From an uncultured Eubacteriales bacterium (GTDB lineage Bacteria; Bacillota; Clostridia; Oscillospirales; Oscillospiraceae), in assembly GCA_900552725.1 (NCBI GenBank), contig USAT01000069.1:1-10223 (forward strand): a DNA stretch of 10,223 bases. Reading direction: 5' to 3'. The translations under genes were made by a program, and so were the position numbers. How positions within the stretch are numbered: the first letter of the stretch is position 1; each line of letters begins with the position of its first letter. Of the stretch, positions 5,139 through 10,223 are shown piece by piece. The notes under the pieces were generated by a model. The model ran no database searches, was not told where the DNA came from, and saw nothing but the letters and a program-made list of their open reading frames with translations.

Positions 5139-6697
5139 AGCTGAACTACAAACGCACCATTCTGGTGGGCTTTGCCTTTTTTCTGATTTGCGCCTTCTGG
5201 CAGGCCTATGACAACACCATCCCCCTGATCCTGACCAACAAGTTCGGCATGAGCCAGACCTGGTCCGGCGTCATCATGGCGGCGGACAACATCCTGGCGC
5301 TGTTCATGCTGCCCCTGTTCGGCGCGATCTCCGACAAATGCACCCACAGAAAAGGGCGGCGCACCCCCTTCATCGTGATGGGTACGCTGATCGCCGCCGT
5401 GGCGCTGATCTGTCTGAGCTTCATTGACAACACCCAGTTGAAGCATCTGGGCGACGCCGCCAACATTGACGATCCCGCCGCGCTGAGCGCCATCTACGAA
5501 AGTCAGGCGGACGAGCAGCTCATCACCCCCCACGGCGACAAATTCGTGCTGCGGGAGCAGTTCACGGAGGAGGAATTCACTGCCATCCGCAGCCAACTGA
5601 TCAGCGAGGACGGCACCGCCGTGACCAACCCCGACTACACCAACTATGTGACCCCCGCCCGTCAGGCCTACGCATGGCAGGTGACGGCGGAGCACCCCGG
5701 CACGCTGGTGTTCTTCATTCTGGTGCTGCTGATCATTCTGATCGCCATGGCCACCTTCCGCTCCCCCGCCGTGGCGCTGATGCCGGACGTGACGATAAAG
5801 CCCCTGCGCTCCAAGGCCAACGCCGTCATCAACCTGATGGGCAGCGCAGGCGGCATTCTGGTGCTGGCGCTGGGCATGGTGTTCGCCACCTCCGCCGTGC
5901 GCAACTCCCTGATGAGCTACACCGGCTATTTCGGCGTGATCGCCGCCATCATGCTGGCGGCGCTGGTGATCTTCCTGCTGACCGTCCGCGAGGTGGAGTG
6001 GGCCCAGCAGATGCAGCGGGACAGCGTGGAATACGGCGTGGAGGAGGCTGCCGAGGACGGCACGCCCCAGGAGGAGCGGAAGCTGTCTGTGGGAGAGGTG
6101 AAGTCCCTGATCTTCATCCTGCTGAGTATCGTGCTGTGGTTCTTCGGCTATAATGCCGTTACCAGCAAATACTCCGTCTATGCCAGCAACATCCTGCACA
6201 AGGACTATAACCTGACGCTGATCATCGCCCAGGCGGCGGCCATCGTGGCCTATCTGCCGGTAGGCATCATCTCCAGCAGGGTGGGCCGCAAAAAGGCCAT
6301 CCAGGCGGGCGTGATCATGCTGACGGTGGCCTTCGGCGTGGCGGGCTTCCTGCATGCCGAAAGCCCCACCATGCTGATGAACGCCATGTTCGCCCTGGCC
6401 GGTATCGCCTGGGCCACCATCAACGTGAACTCCTTTCCTATGGTGGTGGAGCTGTCCAGCGGCGGCAATGTGGGCAAGTACACCGGCTTCTACTACACCG
6501 CCTCCATGGCGGCCCAGGTGGCCACGCCCATGCTGTCCGGCCTTCTGATGGACAAGTGGGGCATGCGGGTGCTGTTCCCCTATGCCACCGTGTTCGTGGC
6601 GCTGGCCTTTGTCACCATGCTGTTCGTCCATCACGGCGACAGCAAGCCCGAGGCGGTAATGGGGCTGGAAGCTTTGGAAAATCTGGAGAACGACTGA
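5135..6697 (+). CDS. Major facilitator superfamily transporter, GPH/SLC45-like, with a large extracytoplasmic insert
   Basis: A 520-residue, 12-span inner-membrane carrier. Approximate spans are 8-28, 43-65, 78-98, 188-210, 228-252, 262-284, 324-342, 360-382, 388-405, 410-432, 448-470 and 478-498. The cytoplasmic loop after span 2 has SDKCTHRKGRRTPF (66-79), like the D..GRRRPF motif of glycoside-pentoside-hexuronide and sucrose/SLC45 symporters. SSRVGRKKA (380-388) is the matching motif in the second half. The unusual part is an acidic, polar stretch of about 90 residues (99-187) between spans 3 and 4, which topology places outside the cell. The start is the ATG in the ATGA overlap with the HAD gene, with AAGGAG eight bases upstream. 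The longer frame reaching back to 4775 lies inside the HAD gene and is discounted. A sugar or sugar-derivative cargo with cation coupling is likely; the cargo is unknown. Confidence 0.88.
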   Translation: MKLNYKRTILVGFAFFLICAFWQAYDNTIPLILTNKFGMSQTWSGVIMAADNILALFMLPLFGAISDKCTHRKGRRTPFIVMGTLIAAVALICLSFIDNTQLKHLGDAANIDDPAALSAIYESQADEQLITPHGDKFVLREQFTEEEFTAIRSQLISEDGTAVTNPDYTNYVTPARQAYAWQVTAEHPGTLVFFILVLLIILIAMATFRSPAVALMPDVTIKPLRSKANAVINLMGSAGGILVLALGMVFATSAVRNSLMSYTGYFGVIAAIMLAALVIFLLTVREVEWAQQMQRDSVEYGVEEAAEDGTPQEERKLSVGEVKSLIFILLSIVLWFFGYNAVTSKYSVYASNILHKDYNLTLIIAQAAAIVAYLPVGIISSRVGRKKAIQAGVIMLTVAFGVAGFLHAESPTMLMNAMFALAGIAWATINVNSFPMVVELSSGGNVGKYTGFYYTASMAAQVATPMLSGLLMDKWGMRVLFPYATVFVALAFVTMLFVHHGDSKPEAVMGLEALENLEND

Positions 6698-6698
6698 T

Positions 6699-7538
6699 AT
6701 GAAACTGCTTTGGATCCTTCTGGGAATCGTAATTCTCATTCTGCTGCTGTATATCCTGTGCCTGCGGTGCAACCGCCGCCGGGACTGGACAAAATTCCGG
6801 GGCTGGCGCTATGCCCACCGGGGCTTTCACGACAAGCCCCGCATCCCCGAAAACTCCATCCCCGCCTTCAAGCGTGCCGTCCAGTGCGGCTTCGGCGCGG
6901 AGCTGGACGTCCACCTGATGAAGGACGGCCATCTGGCGGTGATCCACGACGCCTCCCTGCTGCGCACCGCCGGTGCGGACGTGGAGATCGAGGATCTGAC
7001 GGCGGAGGACTTGCCGCAATACAAGCTGGAGGGCACGGAGTGCCACATCCCCCTGCTGGAGGAGGTGCTGCCCATCTTCGCCGGAAAGGCGCCGCTGATC
7101 GTGGAGCTGAAGGCCGAGCGGGGCAACGCCGCCGCCCTGGCCGCCGCGGCCTGCAGGCTGCTGGACAAGCACCGGAATGTGACCTACTGCATGGAGTCCT
7201 TTGACCCCCGGTGCCTCATGTGGCTGTGGCAGAACCGGCCCGACGTGGTGCGGGGCCAGCTCAGCGAAAGCTTTGACCGCCACGGCGACGGCAAGAACCT
7301 GCCGGGCGCGGTGCGCTGGGTGCTGAGTAACCTGCTGCTGAATTGCCGCACAAGGCCGGATTTCATCGCCTATCGGTTCGAGGACAGGGGCAGCCTGTCC
7401 CTGAAGCTGTGCCGCGCCCTGTACGGCGCCCAGGAATTCAGTTGGACCATCCGCAGCCGGGCGGACATGGACGCCGCCGAGGAGGCGGGCGCGCTGGTCA
7501 TCTTTGAACGCTTTGACCCAAGGGGGACGGAAAAATGA
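6699..7538 (+). CDS. Membrane-anchored glycerophosphodiester phosphodiesterase
   Basis: A 279-residue GDPD-family enzyme, which hydrolyses glycerophosphodiesters to glycerol 3-phosphate and an alcohol. Active-site residues are in place: H40-R41 in AHRGF, E51-N52 in PENS, E68 and D70 in ELDVHLMKDG, H83-D84 in VIHD, and E136/K138 in VELK. An N-terminal membrane span (3-22) is followed at once by the basic cluster RCNRRR, so by the positive-inside rule the catalytic domain probably faces the cytoplasm. That topology is inferred. The start is one base after the transporter stop, with GGAG about ten bases upstream, and its TGA overlaps the rsmD ATG. The location after a phosphatase and a carrier suggests processing of imported or phospholipid-derived diesters. 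Single-domain length is normal for the family with an added anchor. Confidence 0.93.
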   Translation: MKLLWILLGIVILILLLYILCLRCNRRRDWTKFRGWRYAHRGFHDKPRIPENSIPAFKRAVQCGFGAELDVHLMKDGHLAVIHDASLLRTAGADVEIEDLTAEDLPQYKLEGTECHIPLLEEVLPIFAGKAPLIVELKAERGNAAALAAAACRLLDKHRNVTYCMESFDPRCLMWLWQNRPDVVRGQLSESFDRHGDGKNLPGAVRWVLSNLLLNCRTRPDFIAYRFEDRGSLSLKLCRALYGAQEFSWTIRSRADMDAAEEAGALVIFERFDPRGTEK

Positions 7539-8092
7539 GAGTCATCACCGGAACGGCCCGGGGCCGCCGACTGAAGGAGCTGGAGGGCATGGAGACCCGC
7601 CCCACCACCGGCAAGGTGAAGGAGAGCCTGTTCTCCATCATCCAGTTCGATATCGAGGGACGCCGGGTGCTGGATCTGTTCGCCGGAACGGGCCAACTGG
7701 GCATTGAGGCACTGAGCCGCGGCGCGCGGCAGTGCGTGTTCATCGACCAGCGCAATGACGCCGTGAAGCTGATCCGCGAGAATCTGCAGGTCTGCGGCCT
7801 GACGGACAGCGCCATCGTGCGCAGCGGCGACGCCATGGCCTATCTGAAGAGCGGCGAGAAGTTCGACCTGATCTTCCTGGATCCCCCCTACGCCTCCGGC
7901 CTGCTGGTCAAGGCGCTGGAGGACATCGCGGCATTTGACATTTGCCGCGAACATGGTATAATTGTGGCGGAAAGTGCCGTGGAGACGGAATTGCCGGCAC
8001 TGGCACCCCCCTACGCGCTGTATCGTCAGTACCGGTATGGCAAGATCAAGCTGAGCGTCTATCACCGCAGCGGAAACGAGGACACCCTATGA
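7535..8092 (+). CDS. rsmD: 16S rRNA (guanine966-N2)-methyltransferase RsmD
   Basis: A 185-residue SAM-dependent methyltransferase that modifies G966 (E. coli numbering) of 16S rRNA during small-subunit assembly. Shown by the N-terminal ITGTARGRRL (4-13), TRPT (21-24) and VKESLFS (28-34), the SAM-binding DLFAGTGQLGIEALSRGA (47-64), the acidic D71 after strand 2, and the catalytic DPPY (116-119). Length is normal. It overlaps the GDPD gene and coaD by four bases at each end, and the rsmD-coaD pair is conserved in many Firmicutes. Ribosome-site strength is low (GGGGGACGG), fitting translational coupling. A promoter for the following genes is embedded near its 3' end, and the codons there (ATA, CAT, GGT, TTT) are each used only once in the gene. 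Confidence 0.97.
   Translation: MRVITGTARGRRLKELEGMETRPTTGKVKESLFSIIQFDIEGRRVLDLFAGTGQLGIEALSRGARQCVFIDQRNDAVKLIRENLQVCGLTDSAIVRSGDAMAYLKSGEKFDLIFLDPPYASGLLVKALEDIAAFDICREHGIIVAESAVETELPALAPPYALYRQYRYGKIKLSVYHRSGNEDTL
7935..7962 (+). promoter_or_regulatory. Internal promoter inside rsmD, driving coaD and the coiled-coil gene
   Basis: Perfect TTGACA (7935-7940) and perfect TATAAT (7957-7962) with a 16-base spacer, plus an extended -10 TG at 7954-7955. Transcription would start near 7969, about 120 bases before coaD. The coding cost is visible, since the codons carrying the boxes are otherwise unused or avoided in rsmD. This gives essential coaD its own transcription apart from the upstream operon. 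Confidence 0.8.
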
Positions 8093-8571
8093 AGATCGCC
8101 ATCTATCCCGGCAGCTTTGACCCCATTACGCTGGGCCATCTGGACATTCTCAGCCGGGCCGCCCGGTGCTTTGACAAGGTATACATGTGCGTGATGGTCA
8201 ACTGCGAGAAGAAGCAGCCCATGTTCACCCAGGAGAAGCGCCTGGAGCTGATCCGCAAGTCCATCGCCCACATCCCCAACGCGGAGGTGGAGCTGTTCTC
8301 CGGCCTGCTGGCGGACTACGCCCGGCTGAAGGGCGCCCACATCATCGTCAAGGGCGTGCGCAACATGACGGACTATGACGCGGAGCTGCAGATGGCCCGC
8401 ATCAACCAGGGCATCGACCCGGAGCTGGAGACGCTGCTGCTGCCTGCCCGGGCGGAGTTCGAGCATTTCAGCTCCACCATGGCCCGGGAGATGATCCGCT
8501 ACGGCCAGCCCCTTACCAAATATGTACCCGCACCGGTGGCGGAGGAATTGATGAAAGGATGTGACCACTGA
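8089..8571 (+). CDS. coaD: Phosphopantetheine adenylyltransferase CoaD
   Basis: A 160-residue nucleotidyltransferase, normal family length. It catalyses the fourth step of coenzyme A synthesis, transferring AMP from ATP to 4'-phosphopantetheine to give dephospho-CoA. Motifs: YPGSFDPITLGH with the TxGH signature at 14-17 (T14, H17), K42 in the substrate loop, VKGVRN with R91, and the second nucleotide motif FSSTMARE (127-134). The C-terminal YVPAPVAEEL is also typical. The start is the ATG overlapping the rsmD TGA. The longer frame from 7942 is inside rsmD and rejected. Expression should come both from the long operon and from the promoter within rsmD. This is usually an essential gene. Confidence 0.98.
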   Translation: MKIAIYPGSFDPITLGHLDILSRAARCFDKVYMCVMVNCEKKQPMFTQEKRLELIRKSIAHIPNAEVELFSGLLADYARLKGAHIIVKGVRNMTDYDAELQMARINQGIDPELETLLLPARAEFEHFSSTMAREMIRYGQPLTKYVPAPVAEELMKGCDH

Positions 8572-8572
8572 C

Positions 8573-9106
8573 ATGGAGGAAAAGGACGTACAGCGATTGA
8601 TCGACATGCTCTATAACATGATCGACGAGGCCAAGAGCGCCGCCTTCAGCGCCGAAAAATGCACCATCAACCGGGACGAGGCCCTGGATATCCTGGACGA
8701 GATGCGCTCGAAGCTGCCCCTGGAGCTGAAAAAGGCCAAGGAGCTCATCGCCGCCCGCAACGACTATGTGGCAGGCGCCAAGAAGGAAGTGGAGAAGATG
8801 ATGCGCCAGGCCGAGCTGGACGCCAAGACCATCGTCTCCGAGAGCGAGGTCATCCAGCAGGCGCGGCAGAAGAGCGCCGACATCATCCACCGGGCCGAGG
8901 AGCGCAGCCGTGAGCTGTACCGCGTGGCCAACACCTACACCGAGGACGCCCTGCGCCGCACGGAGGAGGCCATCCAGGCCGCCCTGGCGGAGGTGCAGAC
9001 CTCCCGCAGCCAGTTCCGCGCTGCCTCTCAGGAGCAGATGCAGGCCGCCCAGGAGCATCTGAAGAAGGACGAGACCGCCGCCCCCCAGAAGGCCGCGGAG
9101 AAATAA
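8573..9106 (+). CDS. Coiled-coil protein of the coaD locus, function unknown
   Basis: A 177-residue, highly charged protein with no signal peptide or membrane span. An N-terminal helical region (1-27) and a TINRDEALDILDEMRSKLP segment (31-49) are followed by a long helix rich in Glu, Lys, Ala and Arg (about 50-165), with heptad-like spacing resembling the b/E-type stalk subunits of ATP synthases or DivIVA-like proteins. The tail is Ala/Pro/Lys-rich. Similar small coiled-coil proteins, often annotated loosely as ATPase, follow coaD in many Clostridia; I know no assigned function. The start is uncertain. ATG at 8573 is one base after the coaD stop, while GTG at 8561 overlaps coaD. The AAAGGA at 8554-8559 is thirteen bases from the first and only one from the second, so neither fits well. 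Translational coupling may explain this. Confidence 0.8.
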   Translation: MEEKDVQRLIDMLYNMIDEAKSAAFSAEKCTINRDEALDILDEMRSKLPLELKKAKELIAARNDYVAGAKKEVEKMMRQAELDAKTIVSESEVIQQARQKSADIIHRAEERSRELYRVANTYTEDALRRTEEAIQAALAEVQTSRSQFRAASQEQMQAAQEHLKKDETAAPQKAAEK

Positions 9107-9131
9107 GAGCTGACCCTGCCAAAAGAAAAAC

Positions 9132-9163
9132 AAAAACGAGACTGCAGCTGCAGTCTCGTTTTT
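9132..9163. terminator. Palindromic bidirectional terminator at the end of the operon
   Basis: A perfect 32-base palindrome: A5, an eleven-base GC-richer arm, its complement, then T5. It gives a hairpin plus U-run on either strand. It closes the plus-strand operon ending at 9106 and the convergent UPF0340 gene ending at 9183. PstI-type CTGCAG half-sites at its centre leave a loop of about four bases. Confidence 0.93.
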
Positions 9164-9182
9164 ATTAGGTCAGGAGACAATG

Positions 9183-9788
9183 TCAATCGTCAAACACGGG
9201 GTAGCCGTCCTTCAGGCTCTCGTCGTAGATGGCGCGTTCGCCGCCAATGAACTTGGGGCGGACACGGGCGGCCAGCACGATGGCCTGACCGATATGGTTC
9301 TGCTGGAGACGGACGGGGACGGCCACCTTCTTCAGGTGCATGCCGATCAGCGTGCCGCCGATGTCAAGGCCCGCATCGGCACGGATCTCCTCCAGTGCCA
9401 CGGGATGGCGGAAGCTATGATAGGCGGCGGTGGCAAAGGAGCTGCCGGCCTTGGGCTGGGGCATCACGTTGACAATCTCGCCATTAGGGACGGCCTCGTG
9501 CTCCACGATCAGGGCGCGGTTCAGATGCTCACAGCACTGGGCGGCGATGTAGACACCCATGGGTGCAAACACGCTGTTGAGCCCCTCGAAGATGGCGTTG
9601 GCCACCTCGGGCGTGGACCAACTGCCCACATTGTGGCCCACCACCTCGCTGGTGGAGCAGCCCACCACCACGATCTGGCCCTTGTGCAGCTTCGCGGCGT
9701 CGGCCAGCTGGCGGGCGGCGTCGGCGGATTCCGCCTTTACCTGGGCCAACAGGTCTTTATTCTCTACGTCATGAACGGTTCCTGCCAT
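9183..9788 (-). CDS. UPF0340 (DUF436, YwlG-like) protein, function unknown
   Basis: A 201-residue soluble protein of the UPF0340/TIGR01440 family, of normal length. The family signature GCSTSEVVG is at 43-51 (C44), followed by a VGSWSTPEVA segment (54-63), AAQCCEHLNRAL at 82-93 (C85, C86, H88), and a glycine-rich DIGGTLIGMHL (142-152). Conserved cysteines and histidines suggest a metal or thiol site, but no activity is established that I know of. In Bacillus the member ywlG sits near glyA; here glyA is not visible. The ATG at 9788 has GAGGTG with a six-base gap. The upstream in-frame GTG at 9797 is itself part of that ribosome site and is rejected as a start. Upstream on the same strand is an ECF S component. 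A promoter candidate and a hairpin lie in between, so it is probably transcribed at least partly on its own. Confidence 0.93.
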   Translation of the reverse strand: MAGTVHDVENKDLLAQVKAESADAARQLADAAKLHKGQIVVVGCSTSEVVGHNVGSWSTPEVANAIFEGLNSVFAPMGVYIAAQCCEHLNRALIVEHEAVPNGEIVNVMPQPKAGSSFATAAYHSFRHPVALEEIRADAGLDIGGTLIGMHLKKVAVPVRLQQNHIGQAIVLAARVRPKFIGGERAIYDESLKDGYPVFDD

Positions 9789-9815
9789 AAAAAACACCTC
9801 ATTTCAACGTATTGG

Positions 9816-9825
9816 AAAGCGCTTT
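9816..9825. promoter_or_regulatory. Perfect AAAGCGCTTT palindrome, possible LacI/CcpA-type operator
   Basis: A ten-base perfect palindrome with the central CG typical of LacI-family and CcpA (cre) operators. The flanks (GG on the left, GC on the right) fit the cre consensus only partly. It lies in the leader of the UPF0340 gene, downstream of its predicted start of transcription, where a bound protein could act as a roadblock. No regulator gene is present here to support it. Confidence 0.35.
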
Positions 9826-9826
9826 G

Positions 9827-9858
9827 CGGACGCGCTGCCAAATCCGGCAGCGCGTCCG
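9827..9858. terminator. Strong hairpin upstream of the UPF0340 gene, terminator-like on the plus strand
   Basis: A thirteen-base-pair perfect GC-rich stem (9827-9839 and 9846-9858) with a six-base loop, followed on the plus strand by T5 (9859-9863). As an intrinsic terminator its polarity is plus, yet both flanking genes run on the minus strand. Read on the minus strand it is preceded by A5 and has no U-run after it. It may end antisense transcription, protect the UPF0340 message, or weakly end the ECF gene. Confidence 0.55.
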
Positions 9859-9874
9859 TTTTTGCTATGTTATG

Positions 9875-9903
9875 ATTATACCACAGTTACAATTTTTCCG
9901 CAA
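9875..9903 (-). promoter_or_regulatory. Candidate sigma-A promoter for the UPF0340 gene
   Basis: On the minus strand, TTGCGG (9898-9903) is followed after 17 bases by a perfect TATAAT (9875-9880). The -35 box is inside the last codons of the ECF gene. The leader would be about 80 bases and would include the GC-rich hairpin and the AAAGCGCTTT palindrome. Confidence 0.55.
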
Positions 9904-10223
9904 TACGGGTCTTTTGGGTGATCTTCAGCAGCACGAAGCCGATGACCAGACCCATGGCGGCCTGCACAAGGTTGCCGGGGATGCTGGCGGCGGCGCCGAT
10001 ACCCTTGCCCAGCAGAAGAGCGGCATAGCCAAAGTAACCCACCACCATGATGATCTCACCCACCAGACCGCTGACGATGGCGGCCACACTGGTACGTCCC
10101 ATGGCCTTGAAGATAAGGGCGGCCACCAGCGCGTCAAGACCCTTGATGACAAAGGTGCCGGGCGCATAGTAGCCATAGCCGGACAGCAGGTCGGTCAGCA
10201 TGGAGCCGATACCGGCGGCGGCA
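9887..10223 (-). CDS. ECF transporter S component, 3' end (5' end outside the window)
   Basis: The last 111 residues of a hydrophobic integral membrane protein; the frame is open to the window edge. The pattern is that of S components of energy-coupling factor vitamin transporters: A-x-G-x-G-S-M-L-T-D-L-L-S-G-Y-x-Y near the beginning, then a hydrophobic FVIKGLDALVAALIF span, a GEIIMVVGYFGYAALL span, the IPGNLVQAAMG segment, a final span and a short basic tail. S components bind the vitamin or other substrate and pair with an EcfT/EcfA module. The substrate cannot be told from this part; it looks closest to the riboflavin-type/DUF1393 group. The -35 box of the next gene overlaps its end. Confidence 0.82.
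   Translation of the reverse strand, partial: AAAGIGSMLTDLLSGYGYYAPGTFVIKGLDALVAALIFKAMGRTSVAAIVSGLVGEIIMVVGYFGYAALLLGKGIGAAASIPGNLVQAAMGLVIGFVLLKITQKTRIAEKL

Noticed and set aside
6149..6154. TATAAT inside the transporter gene
   Set aside because: No acceptable -35 box about 17 bases upstream; probably chance codon sequence.
5111..6772. Long minus-strand open frame of 553 codons opposite the transporter
   Set aside because: It is antisense to a convincing 12-span MFS gene, is rich in His/Gln/Gly as reverse-frame shadows of high-GC genes are, and shows no domain.
7370..8065. Minus-strand open frame of 231 codons over the GDPD end and rsmD
   Set aside because: Antisense to two well-identified genes and no domain.
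9180..9185. TTGACA on the minus strand at the end of the UPF0340 gene
   Set aside because: It contains the stop codon, has no matching -10 box and is followed by a terminator, so a promoter role is unlikely.

Overview
The window is an ordinary-looking, GC-rich, chromosomal stretch of a Gram-positive Clostridia-type bacterium. The best guess is a gut Oscillospiraceae relative, inferred from strong AGGAGG-type Shine-Dalgarno sites, high-GC codon use, a YabE-like G5/3D wall protein, a Firmicutes-type CsoR, a UPF0340 (YwlG) protein and an ECF S component. I see no mobile element, CRISPR array, rRNA or tRNA, and no phage or transposon gene.

Layout, left to right. (1) Positions 57-2353, minus strand: a two-gene unit of an M18 metallo-aminopeptidase followed by a macro-remnant/NADAR protein. 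The two are in the same reading frame, separated only by one UGA stop and one codon. (2) Positions 2354-2490: a divergent promoter region serving the aminopeptidase (minus) and csoR (plus). The csoR promoter has perfect consensus boxes and a CsoR-type operator over the expected start of transcription. (3) csoR and a convergent G5/3D-domain cell-wall protein share a long bidirectional terminator. (4) Positions 4107-4337: a second divergent promoter region. (5) Positions 4338-9106, plus strand: a tightly packed six-gene operon of HAD phosphatase, MFS carrier, membrane-anchored glycerophosphodiesterase, rsmD, coaD and a coiled-coil protein. Every junction either overlaps by four bases or is separated by one base, so translational coupling is likely. 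A near-ideal promoter lies inside rsmD and would give coaD and the last gene independent transcription. (6) A palindromic bidirectional terminator, then the convergent UPF0340 gene, and upstream of it the 3' end of an ECF S-component gene that runs off the window.

The operon mixes a possible phosphodiester/phosphate salvage group (HAD phosphatase, carrier, GDPD) with housekeeping genes for 16S rRNA methylation and coenzyme A synthesis. The most notable items are the truncated macro plus NADAR architecture, the promoter embedded in rsmD with matching codon anomalies, the csoR control region without a copper exporter beside it, and the hairpin/operator-like leader before the UPF0340 gene. Nothing in the window clearly amounts to a new multi-gene system.
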